Origin: Candidatus Hydrogenedens sp.
Lineage (GTDB): Bacteria > Hydrogenedentota > Hydrogenedentia > Hydrogenedentales > JAEUWI01
Length of the DNA: 64,000 bases
Assembly (NCBI GenBank): GCA_016125095.1
Contig: WGMK01000009.1
Location: forward strand, 39,520-103,519
Direction: 5' to 3'
Within the stretch, counting starts at the first letter, position 1. Each line of letters begins with the position of its first letter. The position numbers were made by a program, and so were the translations under genes. Under the pieces are notes generated by a model. It had not been told where the DNA came from, did not search any database, and worked only from the letters and a program-made list of their open reading frames with translations. Below, piece after piece: positions 9,117 to 17,905 of this stretch.

Positions 9117-10358
9117 CTACTCCGCCTGTTTCATCGCGCCGAGCCGTACCCGGGCCGCTTCTGCATCCGGTCCCCAAGGATACCGCTGCAGGTAGGTGCG
9201 GAACTGTTGCTCCGCGTCTGCGCGCCTGCCCTGCGCCTCCAACGCCAGTCCGAGGTTATACCTCGCCGAGGCATGGTTGGCGTCCAGCCTCAGTGCCTGC
9301 TCGAAACGCTCCTGCGCCTCACCGAATCGATTGAGCTGCATCAGCGCGACACCGGTGTCATTGTAGCTGCGCGCGTCGAGCGGCGCGAGTTCTGCGGCTT
9401 GCTCAAAGGCCTCGAGCGCGGCGCCGGGGTCGCCGATGGCCATCCGGGAGCGCCCCAGGCATTGCCAGCACACCGCTGAATCAGGTCGCAGTGCAACGCC
9501 GCGTTCGTACGCCGCCACCGCCTTTCCGCGCTCCTTCATGTTGTCGTAGGCCACGCCGAGATTGAACCAGGCCTCGAAAAACTCGGGATTTAATTCGGTC
9601 GAACGGAGGTACTCGCGGGCTTTGGCCTCGGGCGTCAAAGCGCGGATGCCCCGGTTGAACGCGCGGGAGCCTTCCGCCGCGCGCCATTCGGGAGACTCGA
9701 TGGCCTCTGCGGGGGGTGCGTGGGGAACACCGGCGATTTCCAGCATGGCATCCGCGTCGTCGAGAACCGCGATAATCGCCTCGTTAGTATCGTTTAATCG
9801 ACCGGTCACAATGCCAAGCAGTGATCCCTCGCGGTCGAATACGGGGCCGCCGCTCGACCCGGGGGCCACATTCAGGCGCGCCTGAATTACGGGGTAGTCT
9901 CGCAGAAGCCGGAGCGGCTCGGTTACGACGCCCTGACTCCGGGTAAACGGCTCGTCGCCGGGCGCGCCGATAGTGAGGAGCGGGGTGTCGTCCTCCAGTG
10001 GCGCGGGGACGGCGAGCACCGGGGGTGTCGCCACCGGCCGGTCGGCGCGCAAAATGGCGACATCCTGGCGTTCAATCGTGGCGAGCGGCTCCAACTGGAA
10101 GACCTCGCCGGCATGATTCCGGGCCTTCAGGCCTTCCACCCCGTCAACTTGATGCGCCGCAGTAATAACCAGATCGGGCCGCTCGAAGACGCAGCCGCTG
10201 CCCTGCACGTTGACTCGGCCGCCGTCCCGCGTCCCCTCGATAACCAAGGCGACGGGGAGCAAGCGCTCATAGATCGCGTTCCAGTCCGGCTCCGGGGGGG
10301 CGGCTGTGGCAGTGAACGGCAGCATCAGGAGCGCGGTAAGCACAACAGGGGTCTTCAT
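9117..10358 (-). CDS. Secreted trypsin-like serine protease with TPR repeats
   Basis: About 413 residues, first gene of the minus-strand protease-kinase-TPR operon; its stop is 17 bases before the kinase start. The ATG at 10358 begins a signal peptide (MKTPVVLTALLMLPFTATA). Residues 30-220 form a trypsin/DegP-like fold with all triad positions visible: His in ITAAHQV, Asp in RQDVAIL, and Ser in APGSSGGPVF. Residues 230-410 are four or five TPR units (for example FNLGVAYDNMKERGKAVAAYERG). No PDZ domain is seen, unlike DegP. Inferred: a periplasmic protease whose TPRs bind partners, possibly linked to the kinase next door. Confidence 0.85.
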   Translation of the reverse strand: MKTPVVLTALLMLPFTATAAPPEPDWNAIYERLLPVALVIEGTRDGGRVNVQGSGCVFERPDLVITAAHQVDGVEGLKARNHAGEVFQLEPLATIERQDVAILRADRPVATPPVLAVPAPLEDDTPLLTIGAPGDEPFTRSQGVVTEPLRLLRDYPVIQARLNVAPGSSGGPVFDREGSLLGIVTGRLNDTNEAIIAVLDDADAMLEIAGVPHAPPAEAIESPEWRAAEGSRAFNRGIRALTPEAKAREYLRSTELNPEFFEAWFNLGVAYDNMKERGKAVAAYERGVALRPDSAVCWQCLGRSRMAIGDPGAALEAFEQAAELAPLDARSYNDTGVALMQLNRFGEAQERFEQALRLDANHASARYNLGLALEAQGRRADAEQQFRTYLQRYPWGPDAEAARVRLGAMKQAE

Positions 10359-10458
10359 TTCGGAATGATAGTGCACCGGGAACCGGAGAAACTAGACGCG
10401 CCGCGGTCGGCGGGGGTACAGTAAACACCACGCGACGCGATGGGAGATGAGCCAGCAG

Positions 10459-11172
10459 ATGTACGCACGAATCTTAATCGCAGGCACGCTCTTGGCAGCG
10501 GGTACCGTCTCGGCCCAGAGCGCATTGCAGGATGTTCTGGCCGGGAAGCTCGTGAAGCCCGAGGTGGGCGTCTGGGCCTGGTACGAAATCGATGACCCGG
10601 CGACCGACGAGAAGGTGCAGCTCCGGCAGGCGATTACGGCCGAGGAGCGGGTAAAGCGCAAAGACGGGTTCTGGGTGGAAACGCTCATCCGTCCGCAGGT
10701 GGGTTTTCCCGTGGTCTATAAAATGCTCCTGACCGGCCCGGCGACCGACCCCGGCAATGTTCATGCCGTTTACTATCAGGCGGGAACCGAGCCGCCGGTC
10801 GAGGTCCCGCTCGATGAACTCGAGGTGCAGGCCGAGCCGACGGAGATAGAGCAGCTCGAGCCGCTCGAGGAAGTGAACATGCCCACCCCGCAGGGCAATA
10901 TCTTGTGCCGCCACTACAAGCTTGCGGACGGTACGGAAGTCTGGACCTCCGACGAGTTGCCTCCGCTCGGAATCGTGCGGTTGCAGTCGGACAAGGGGAA
11001 CATGGTACTGCAACGCTACGGCAAGGGCGGCCCCGATGCGGCGGCCCAGCTGCGTGCCCCGGGCGAGCCGTCAGGGCAGGAAACCGAGGCGCCGCAGGAT
11101 TCGGCCGAGCCGCAGGAAGAGCGGGAGAAGCCGGCGCCCGTGCGACGCAATTTTGGAGGACGCCGCCCATGA
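10459..11172 (+). CDS. Secreted protein of unknown function
   Basis: About 237 residues. Two in-frame ATGs exist. The one at 10447 has GGAG directly abutting it, so I prefer 10459, which starts a signal peptide (MYARILIAGTLLAAGTVSAQS). The mature part has a charged beta-rich body of about 150 residues with one WAWYEIDD segment, one CRHYK cysteine, then a Pro/Glu-rich, Arg-ending tail. The stop overlaps the next start as ATGA (11169-11172), so the two are translationally coupled. I do not recognise the family. The tight coupling to a lipoprotein suggests a joint envelope role. Confidence 0.6.
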   Translation: MYARILIAGTLLAAGTVSAQSALQDVLAGKLVKPEVGVWAWYEIDDPATDEKVQLRQAITAEERVKRKDGFWVETLIRPQVGFPVVYKMLLTGPATDPGNVHAVYYQAGTEPPVEVPLDELEVQAEPTEIEQLEPLEEVNMPTPQGNILCRHYKLADGTEVWTSDELPPLGIVRLQSDKGNMVLQRYGKGGPDAAAQLRAPGEPSGQETEAPQDSAEPQEEREKPAPVRRNFGGRRP

Positions 11173-11894
11173 CCCCGCTACGCGCCTTTCGTATCGCCGT
11201 GTCGGTACTGATCGCGGCCGCGATGCTTCAGGGCTGCCAGACCAAGGGCGGCTCCGACGATGAGATGGACGCGCGTCCGCCACGCCGGGGACAGACGATT
11301 CCCTTCGAGCCGCTGGGGCTCAGCGCGCCGCTGGCGTTTGCGAGCGGCAAGTATCCCACGCTGTTCGATCCGTCCAGCCGCTGCGCCTGGCTGCAGGGCG
11401 GCGGCACCACGGCCGAGGGCGACACCATGGCGGCCCAGGCCCGGATGATGACGGAGGCCTTCCACGTTTTCGAGTGCCACATTACCTCGGCCTTCGAGGA
11501 TTCGAGCATTGCCTACGATGCCGCCGGGCTGCGGGGCGTATTGGTTACCCTGCGCGCGCCGGACGGCACCGAGATCCCCCCAGCGAAGGTGATGGTCGAT
11601 CCCGACATGCACGAAGCCGCGCGGGGCGCACTGCGGGAATACACCCGGACAATCTATATCCTGTTTCCCAAGACGCCCCTCGAAATGCGGATTCCGCTCG
11701 AGGGCGAGGCCTACGAACCGCTCCGCCTCGTGCTCGATGGCTACGGCACCACCTTTGTTTTCGCCTGGCCAGGGGCCGGCCCTGCCGAAGTGCGCCGTGC
11801 GAACCTGCGCGACAGCGGCGTGATCGACAAGGTCGAGGCGGGCTACCGGAAGACGGCGGACGAGTCGCGTGAATTTCTTCACAACTTCGACTAA
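11169..11894 (+). CDS. Putative lipoprotein of unknown function
   Basis: About 241 residues. The start overlaps the preceding stop by four bases. The N-terminus MTPLRAFRIAVSVLIAAAML followed by QGC is a lipobox (cleavage before Cys22), so the mature protein should be lipid-anchored. Asp at +4 or later is consistent with outer-membrane retention, but this is not certain. The body contains several Phe/Tyr/Pro-rich strands and a conserved-looking LGLSAPLAFASGKYPTLFDPSS stretch at its beginning. No enzymatic motif is visible. It may form a complex with the preceding secreted protein. Confidence 0.65.
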   Translation: MTPLRAFRIAVSVLIAAAMLQGCQTKGGSDDEMDARPPRRGQTIPFEPLGLSAPLAFASGKYPTLFDPSSRCAWLQGGGTTAEGDTMAAQARMMTEAFHVFECHITSAFEDSSIAYDAAGLRGVLVTLRAPDGTEIPPAKVMVDPDMHEAARGALREYTRTIYILFPKTPLEMRIPLEGEAYEPLRLVLDGYGTTFVFAWPGAGPAEVRRANLRDSGVIDKVEAGYRKTADESREFLHNFD

Positions 11895-11912
11895 GCGCAA
11901 CGCGGAAATCGC

Positions 11913-13004
11913 ATGGCACGCGTAACGCTCGAATCCCTGGAGAAGCGCTTTCCCGACGGAACCAGCGCAGTGCAAGCGCTGTCGCTTGAGATCCCGGACG
12001 GCGAGTTCTGCGTGCTGGTGGGCCCGAGCGGCTGCGGCAAGTCCACGACGCTTCGGATGATTGCCGGCCTCGAGACGCTCACGGCTGGCGTTATCCGCAT
12101 CGGCGAGCGCGTGGTAAACGAGGTTCCGCCGAAGGAGCGGGACATCGCGATGGTCTTTCAAAACTATGCGCTGTACCCCCACATGACCGTGCACGCGAAC
12201 ATGGCCTTCGGTCTGCGCATGCGCGGGATGTCTCGCGCCGAGGCCGACCGCAAAGTGCGCGAAGCGGCCGACATGCTGGAATTGACGGACCTGCTCGAGC
12301 GCCGCCCGAAGGCGCTCAGCGGCGGGCAGCGGCAGCGCGTGGCGCTCGGACGGGCCATCGTGCGCGAGCCTTCGGTGTTCCTCTTCGACGAGCCGCTGTC
12401 GAACCTCGATGCCAAGCTGCGGGTGCAGATGCGCGCCGAACTGTCGCGCCTGCATCGAAGGCTGGGCGCAACGATGATTTACGTCACGCACGACCAGGTG
12501 GAGGCCATGACCATGGGCCAGCGGCTCGCGGTGATGAACGGCGGAACCCTGCGGCAGGCGGCCGCGCCGATGGAGATTTACGATCGTCCGGCGGATCGCT
12601 TCACGGCGGAGTTCATTGGGAGTCCCGCCATGAATTTCACGCGCGGACGGCTGGCAGGAAGTGAACAGTTCGCGACGGCCGAGGGCCCGTGGCGGCTTCC
12701 CGCGCCGGTGGGTGCATCCGACTGGCCCGAGTCGCTGGACTTGGGCGTGCGGCCCGAGGGGGTATCGCTCACCAACGCGGAGTCTGGCGATTCTCCGCAG
12801 GGCACCGTGGTGCTGGTGGAGCCGCTGGGTTCAGAGTCGTTGGTGCATGTCGATTTGGACGACGCTGTGTGGGTGGTGCGCAGCCGCGATGCCGAGCTTC
12901 CGAGGGTAGGGGAAGTGGTGTGCCTGTCCATTCGTCCCGGGTGTACGCACTTTTTCGACGCCGGTTCCGGGGCGGCGCTGCGAGGCATGCATGCAACCGT
13001 GTGA
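11913..13004 (+). CDS. MalK/UgpC-type sugar ABC transporter ATP-binding protein
   Basis: A 363-residue ATPase of the carbohydrate-uptake (CUT1) family. Walker A GPSGCGKST is at residues 37-45, followed by the Q-loop (FQNYALYPHM), signature LSGGQRQR, Walker B VFLFDEP, D-loop and switch His (THDQ). Residues 240-360 form the OB-fold regulatory domain typical of MalK. No permease or binding-protein genes are adjacent, so it probably serves as a shared ATPase for dispersed sugar importers. It overlaps the galactokinase start by 14 bases, linking uptake with galactose phosphorylation. Length and motifs are normal. Confidence 0.92.
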   Translation: MARVTLESLEKRFPDGTSAVQALSLEIPDGEFCVLVGPSGCGKSTTLRMIAGLETLTAGVIRIGERVVNEVPPKERDIAMVFQNYALYPHMTVHANMAFGLRMRGMSRAEADRKVREAADMLELTDLLERRPKALSGGQRQRVALGRAIVREPSVFLFDEPLSNLDAKLRVQMRAELSRLHRRLGATMIYVTHDQVEAMTMGQRLAVMNGGTLRQAAAPMEIYDRPADRFTAEFIGSPAMNFTRGRLAGSEQFATAEGPWRLPAPVGASDWPESLDLGVRPEGVSLTNAESGDSPQGTVVLVEPLGSESLVHVDLDDAVWVVRSRDAELPRVGEVVCLSIRPGCTHFFDAGSGAALRGMHATV

Positions 13005-14181
13005 CGGCCAGCTCGAGGCCTTTCGCCAGCGCTTCGGCGCAGATCCGGCCTGGCATATCCGGTCGCCCGGACGCGTAAACCTGTTGGGTGAACACACCGA
13101 CTACAACGGCGGCCTGGTGCTGCCGGCCGCCATCGACCTGGGTATCGAGATGCTGGCCCGTCCGAATGGTTCCGGCGTGCTCCAGGTTCATTCCGACGAC
13201 TTCGGCGATACGGCCGTGATCGATCTGTCGCATCCCAAGCCCCTGCGGCCCGGGCATTGGTCCGCCTTTCCCGCAGGGGTGGCCATCGAATGGCAGGCCT
13301 TGGGGCTTGCACTTCCTGGTGCGGATTGCCTGCTGAGCAGTACCTTGCCGATGGGGTCCGGACTCAGCAGTTCCGCCGCCATCGAGATGGCGTTCATCTC
13401 CCTGTTCGAGAACTTGACCGGCCATGCGCTTGAAGACTGGGACGCGGCTCGGCTCGGCCAGCGCGTCGAGCATCGGCACATTGGCGTCCAGTGCGGGCTG
13501 ATGGACCAGCTCGCTGTGCGGTGCGGTCGCGCGAGCCACGCGATGATGATCGATTTCGGAACCAACGAATTGACGCTCGTCCCGGCCGTTCCGGCGGGCT
13601 ATTGCTGGGTCATCGCCGATACCCGTGCGCCGCGAAGTCTGGCGGCATCGGCATACAACCAGCGCGTGGAGGAATGCCGGCGGGCGTTGGCACGGCTGAA
13701 CGAAGCACTGCACCGGAACGCGCCCCACCTTTCGGCATTCTCGCTGGAAGAAGTGGAGCAGGTTTTCCGTGGCGAACCGGATGATGTGGAAGCCCGTCGT
13801 GCGCGTCATGTGGTATCGGAAAACCAGCGGGTGCGCAGGGCGGCAGCAGCCCTGACGGCAGGCGACCTGCCCGAACTGGGTCGGTTGCTTCACCAATCGC
13901 ACACAAGTTTGCGCAAAGATTACGAGGTCAGCAGTGGCGAACTTGACACTATGACGGCCGCCGCCGAAAAGCTGCCGGGCTGTGCAGGCGCACGGATGAC
14001 GGGCGCCGGGTTCGGCGGCTGCACGGTGCAACTTGTTGAGGAGGCGGAGGTTGAATCGTTTTGCGATGCATTAATCGCGGTCTACGAGTCCCGTTTCGAG
14101 ACTGGGGCGACGGCGACAAAGGTACAGATTTCTGACGGTGCGCGACCCGTACCGTTCACCGTAGGACGTTGTGGTTTGTAG
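12991..14181 (+). CDS. galK: Galactokinase
   Basis: A 396-residue GHMP-family kinase that phosphorylates alpha-D-galactose at C1 with ATP in the Leloir pathway. Signature RVNLLGEHTDYN lies near residues 28-39 (galactose binding), the ATP loop LPMGSGLSSSAA near 118-129, and the third GHMP motif RMTGAGFGGCTVQL near 330. The ATG lies inside the end of the upstream ATPase gene (14-base overlap), so the two are translationally coupled. No galT or galE is present in the window. Length is close to the usual 380-390 residues. Confidence 0.95.
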   Translation: MQPCDGQLEAFRQRFGADPAWHIRSPGRVNLLGEHTDYNGGLVLPAAIDLGIEMLARPNGSGVLQVHSDDFGDTAVIDLSHPKPLRPGHWSAFPAGVAIEWQALGLALPGADCLLSSTLPMGSGLSSSAAIEMAFISLFENLTGHALEDWDAARLGQRVEHRHIGVQCGLMDQLAVRCGRASHAMMIDFGTNELTLVPAVPAGYCWVIADTRAPRSLAASAYNQRVEECRRALARLNEALHRNAPHLSAFSLEEVEQVFRGEPDDVEARRARHVVSENQRVRRAAAALTAGDLPELGRLLHQSHTSLRKDYEVSSGELDTMTAAAEKLPGCAGARMTGAGFGGCTVQLVEEAEVESFCDALIAVYESRFETGATATKVQISDGARPVPFTVGRCGL

Positions 14182-14201
14182 ACTTGCGCGCCAGTTGTCG
14201 T

Positions 14202-14230
14202 TTGCCAAGCGGCGGGCTTGGTGGCATAAT
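14202..14230 (+). promoter_or_regulatory. Candidate sigma-70 promoter for the minor-pilin operon
   Basis: TTGCCA (14202-14207), 17-base spacer, CATAAT (14225-14230), directly after galK and reading toward the prepilin genes. Predicted transcription would start near 14237, at the start of a 7-bp hairpin, and give a leader of about 140 bases. A second, weaker match (TGTAGC, 17 bases, TATACT at 14315-14320) lies closer to the first pilin gene. Identified by eye only. Confidence 0.5.
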
Positions 14231-14231
14231 T

Positions 14232-14250
14232 CCGCTGGTTCAGCCAGCGG
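14232..14250 (+). other. Small hairpin downstream of galK
   Basis: CCGCTGG (14232-14238), five-base loop, CCAGCGG (14244-14250), followed by a CCGGCCGG palindrome and a short CCCGAAATCGGG hairpin. No T-run follows. It could end galK transcription or structure the leader of the pilin operon. Confidence 0.4.
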
Positions 14251-14291
14251 CCGGCCGGCCCGAAATCGGGTGGCGCGGCGCGTGGACGGCG

Positions 14292-14320
14292 TGTAGCCGA
14301 AGTACGTTCTCGGCTATACT
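14292..14320 (+). promoter_or_regulatory. Second candidate promoter upstream of the first prepilin gene
   Basis: A good -10 element TATACT (14315-14320) with a poor -35 (TGTAGC, 14292-14297) at 17-base spacing. It would give a leader of about 55 bases ending in the AGGAGG of the prepilin at 14381. Confidence 0.35.
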
Positions 14321-14380
14321 GCCGCGATGGTAAGCGACCGGCTTGGGCATGGCGCCCGTGTCGCCGGTAGGAGGCAGGAT

Positions 14381-14851
14381 ATGAAGTGTAGACGACTGCG
14401 CGGCCAAAGCGGCGTGACCCTGATGGAGGTCACGCTCGCCATTGCCATATTCGCTGTGGTGATTTCCGTAAGCGCCCAGTCGCTCATGGGGTTCTACGCG
14501 GCCATCGACCTCCAGAAGCAACGCGTTGAGGCGTTACAATCCGCCCGCGCGGTGTTGTCGGATATCCGCCTGAAGCGGCAGGAGTTCGAGTTGCCCGACG
14601 ACGTGTTCGATTGGGACGGCCTGATGGGCTGGATTGACGACGGCAACGACGACGGCTGGCAGAACTATCTCCGAATCAACGGGGCCAACGCCCTGCGCGA
14701 ACATACGCTGGATGTCGTGGCGCTCGACATGGACGGCAATCCGGCTGAGGCGGGGGACGATCCCGTGGAACTGCAAGTGGTCACCACGTGGCAGGATTTG
14801 CGCGGCCGCACCATCAGTGCGGTTGTCGCCACGATAATCTCGGAAAAGTAG
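14381..14851 (+). CDS. Prepilin-like protein (PilV/GspI-like minor pilin)
   Basis: About 156 residues. The ATG at 14381 follows an AGGAGG; an earlier in-frame start would add 18 residues without a ribosome-binding site. The N-terminus has a basic leader, then SG/VTLMEVTLAIAIFAVVIS, a type III signal peptide with cleavage after Gly and Glu at +5 of the mature pilin, followed by the single hydrophobic assembly helix. The rest is a small acidic globular domain. It is first in a gene run with a PilW-like and a PilX-like protein, so it is probably a minor pseudopilin of a type IV pilus or type II secretion-like machine. No major pilin or assembly ATPase is in the window. Confidence 0.8.
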   Translation: MKCRRLRGQSGVTLMEVTLAIAIFAVVISVSAQSLMGFYAAIDLQKQRVEALQSARAVLSDIRLKRQEFELPDDVFDWDGLMGWIDDGNDDGWQNYLRINGANALREHTLDVVALDMDGNPAEAGDDPVELQVVTTWQDLRGRTISAVVATIISEK

Positions 14852-14863
14852 GGAGGAAGCAGC

Positions 14864-15520
14864 ATGCACCAAGGCAACGTTTCGTCCCAGGCCGGATACA
14901 GCCTGATCGAATTGATGATAGCGACGGCCATCCTCATGGTCGTTTCCTCGCTGAGCATCATCGTTATTCGGTCCTCGGCGGAATCGAATGTGATGAGCAG
15001 TGCGAAGGAACGCGTGGATTCCGATCTGCGTTCGACCATGCTTGCCCTCACAACCGAGGTGCGGCAGGCGTATAGCGAGCGGACGGTCGACTCGGAACCC
15101 CCGATGGCGCCCGAAGAGGCCTTTGGGGTTCAGGTGACGAATGGCGGCAAACAGCTGCGTTTCACCGTGCCGCGGCGCAGCGAGACGTCTCCCGTGCCGA
15201 TGGCCTCGTCTCCGATTGTGATTCAATTTCAGAACGAAGACACGAACGCCAACAATGTACTGGATTCCGGCGAGGACCAGAACGGCGACGGCGTATTGAC
15301 GCGTCGGCTGGTGCGTGTCGAGAACGGCAATACCGAAGTGCTGGGCTCGGCAAACACCATTTCGGATGTGCGGTTCACGCTAGAGAAAGGGCCTGCGGCG
15401 AACGTAGACACTAAGAACGTGCTGGTGGTCGAACTCGACGGGTCGGCCGCCTACGGGGCCGGGGACACCCGCAAGCACGTCGCCGCGACACTTGAAAGCC
15501 GGATACACCTTGAGAACTAG
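14864..15520 (+). CDS. Prepilin-like protein (PilW-like) with calcium-type loop
   Basis: 218 residues, 12 bases after the previous stop and preceded by GGGAGGAAG. Prepilin signal AG/YSLIELMIATAILMVVSSL with Glu at +5. Near residues 125-150 there is an Asp/Asn-rich loop (EDTNANNVLDSGEDQNGDG) of the dockerin/EF-hand type, so calcium binding is likely. A similar loop occurs in the next gene product. Second minor pilin of the operon; its end overlaps the upstream untranslated part of the next gene. Predicted to be inner-membrane anchored until assembled. Confidence 0.8.
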   Translation: MHQGNVSSQAGYSLIELMIATAILMVVSSLSIIVIRSSAESNVMSSAKERVDSDLRSTMLALTTEVRQAYSERTVDSEPPMAPEEAFGVQVTNGGKQLRFTVPRRSETSPVPMASSPIVIQFQNEDTNANNVLDSGEDQNGDGVLTRRLVRVENGNTEVLGSANTISDVRFTLEKGPAANVDTKNVLVVELDGSAAYGAGDTRKHVAATLESRIHLEN

Positions 15521-15584
15521 CCAGGAAGTACCGCCGCGCACCGCGGCGGAGGGCGGCATTGCGCCGCTTCGAAAGGAGGCGCCC

Positions 15585-17885
15585 ATGAAAAAGCGCACGT
15601 CGGAGTCGGGCATGGCCATGATATTCACGATGATGGCCATCATCATTATTGCGGGCACGCTCGCGCTGGCGATGAATCGCACGCGCAGCGCCAAGATGGA
15701 CACGGACCGTGCCATCGACCAAATGCTGCTGCAGGAAGCGGCCCAGGCCGGCATCGAGATTGTCACCCGGGATCTCTGGCGCCAGTACATCGAGACCTCG
15801 GGCAACACCACCCGGAACTGGGCCTCGTACCGCGCGTACCTGAACTCGACCCTGGGCATTCCGATCAACGAAGACTTGAACGACAACGGCATACTGGACC
15901 CGGGCGAGGACGGCAACGGCAATGGCTATCTCAATGTGCCGCCGGGAGAATACGACCCGGATGGCAAAGAGATGCTGGACGAGCCGCGCGCATTTACGCA
16001 CGGCGACGACAATCAGGTGCTGGCCACCATCGAGAGCGTAAAGATCAAGCGCTTCGACGGACTGGAGCACTCGCTGATTACGGTTACCTCCACGGCGACG
16101 CTGAACGGGGCCAGCAAGAAGGCGGTCCAGGTGCTCGACATCGGCGCACCCACCCGGAACCACGCGCAGTTCGCCATTATCGCGAATAACATCAGTTGCA
16201 CCATCTGCCATGCCGACATTCTTTCACTCGACCTCGAATACAACAACGATCCGGACATGTTCGGCGAGTTCAACCGCAACAAGGTGGCCTCGCTCCTGTC
16301 GCTGATGGTGCGCAAGAGCGGCGCGGAATCGAACCTGGCGGGAACCCTGTATACCCGCGGCGATGTGCTGGACGACAGCGGCAAGGTCTACAGCAATGGC
16401 GGTCTCGCCTCGACCAGTTTCAAGGCCTACGACCTGAACGACGAAAATGGCAAGATTGTTCAGAACGGCAGCGGCGGCATGAGCCAGATTCCGATGGCGC
16501 TGGCGGGCACCACGCCCGAGGGCGACCTGGAACAATTCGGCAGCCTCTACCGCAACTATCCCACGGACGAGAGCCAGCAGACCGACGGCTCCGTGCCGAA
16601 CTCGTTCCCGGCGCCCTATCCGGACGACGATGAAGATCGGTACGTGGACGACGACGAGTTCGAGATGGTCAAGAACACGTCGAATGGACGCATCCAGTTC
16701 GAGGCGGACGGCGACGACCAGGGCGGCGCAATCACGGCCGGTGTCGCGTTTGGCGTGCCGCGCGGGGGCGCGTATGCCGGAGCGGCCTTGCCGACCACTT
16801 CGAACGACGCCATGTCTTCGCTCAAAGAAGACGGTGCCTACGACGGCAACCTGATTCTCGTCGGCAGCGAAGACGACCCCATCAACATCTCTGGTACGGT
16901 CGCGGTGGACGGCGACTTGGTCCTCGCGGGGCCGATCAAGGGCGACGGCCAGCTGCTCGTGCGCGGCAATACTTACGTCGTGGGCGACGTGACCTATGCC
17001 GACGGCACCAAGTTCGGCCAGGCAGAGGATGGCACAGAGAACGCTTTCGCGCTGGTGTCGGGCGGCAGCATCCTGATGGGCGACTACAACAGCATACGCG
17101 GCGTGAACCACACCGGCCGCAACGGCGAGCAGTTTCCGAACTGGTCGAAATACAGCATCCACACGCGGAAGAAAAATGTCTCCGGCACCGATACCGTGAG
17201 CGGCTCGACCCAGACGTTGAAGTACGGTTATTTCGATCAATTCAGCGTGGACCCGAATGCGGAAATCAACAGCGGCCGGCCCGGCACGCAGTTCAGCTTC
17301 GCCATGTCGGAACTCCAGTTGTTCAACATGATGGAGCTCAACCGGGCGAAAGCCGATCCGACGTACACGCCGCGTTTCTACGGTCTGCGTGAAAGCCAGC
17401 CGAACAACATCTGGGTGTTCGACACCAAGAAGGCGAACAACGAAGAGCATTCGGTGAAGTATAACTACAAGGGCGTGTACACGCTGGCGGAATACGTCAC
17501 CAGCTTCGGGCTGGACCCGAGCATTCTGACTCGTGCCGCTTATCACTACCTGAATCCGCAGGGCAACTGGATGTCGGAAGACACCCTGCGGCAGATCTGG
17601 TGGGACGACGAGATGACGCGTCCCTCCAGCGGCCGCCCGTTCCAGTTCGACGGCCTGCTCTACAGCAACAACTCGATCTTCAGTATCTCGCGCAGCGGCA
17701 CGCGGCATAATTCCAACGCCAAGGGCCAGATGATTTTGCGCGGCGGCGTCATCTCTTCGGACCTCGGCATCTTCGTACCGGAAGGCTTGCAGCTGCTGTA
17801 CGATCCCCGGGTGGAGCGCTTTATCGAGCTGCGCGACCAGAGCGTGGTGACGTACAGCCGCCTTGCGTTCTACTTTGAAGACTAG
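15585..17885 (+). CDS. PilX-like large pilus-assembly protein with a CxxCH motif
   Basis: About 766 residues. The ATG at 15585 follows AAAGGAGG; the longer frame starts inside the previous gene. The N-terminus (MKKRTSESGMAMIFTMMAII and beyond) is a PilX/GspK-like hydrophobic anchor with a helical stalk (RAIDQMLLQEAAQAG). Residues 105-150 carry an Asp/Asn-rich calcium-type loop. Around residue 205 there is SCTICHADIL, a CxxCH motif as used for covalent haem c. The C-terminal half is beta-rich with a bactofilin-like run (DGDLVLAGPIKGDGQLLVRG). Most PilX-like proteins are much shorter. It is probably the tip or adhesin-like component of the minor pilin set. Haem attachment is not proven. Confidence 0.7.
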   Translation: MKKRTSESGMAMIFTMMAIIIIAGTLALAMNRTRSAKMDTDRAIDQMLLQEAAQAGIEIVTRDLWRQYIETSGNTTRNWASYRAYLNSTLGIPINEDLNDNGILDPGEDGNGNGYLNVPPGEYDPDGKEMLDEPRAFTHGDDNQVLATIESVKIKRFDGLEHSLITVTSTATLNGASKKAVQVLDIGAPTRNHAQFAIIANNISCTICHADILSLDLEYNNDPDMFGEFNRNKVASLLSLMVRKSGAESNLAGTLYTRGDVLDDSGKVYSNGGLASTSFKAYDLNDENGKIVQNGSGGMSQIPMALAGTTPEGDLEQFGSLYRNYPTDESQQTDGSVPNSFPAPYPDDDEDRYVDDDEFEMVKNTSNGRIQFEADGDDQGGAITAGVAFGVPRGGAYAGAALPTTSNDAMSSLKEDGAYDGNLILVGSEDDPINISGTVAVDGDLVLAGPIKGDGQLLVRGNTYVVGDVTYADGTKFGQAEDGTENAFALVSGGSILMGDYNSIRGVNHTGRNGEQFPNWSKYSIHTRKKNVSGTDTVSGSTQTLKYGYFDQFSVDPNAEINSGRPGTQFSFAMSELQLFNMMELNRAKADPTYTPRFYGLRESQPNNIWVFDTKKANNEEHSVKYNYKGVYTLAEYVTSFGLDPSILTRAAYHYLNPQGNWMSEDTLRQIWWDDEMTRPSSGRPFQFDGLLYSNNSIFSISRSGTRHNSNAKGQMILRGGVISSDLGIFVPEGLQLLYDPRVERFIELRDQSVVTYSRLAFYFED

Positions 17886-17905
17886 ACGGTAGGAGGAACT
17901 TGCCC

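Noticed and set aside
9099..9177. N-terminal extension of the Ser/Thr kinase
   Set aside because: Twenty-six Arg/Gly-rich residues overlap the protease gene end; the internal ATG has an ideal ribosome-binding site.
12769..14031. 420-residue minus-strand open frame opposite galK
   Set aside because: GalK is certain on the plus strand; the antisense frame has no domain and crosses two genes.
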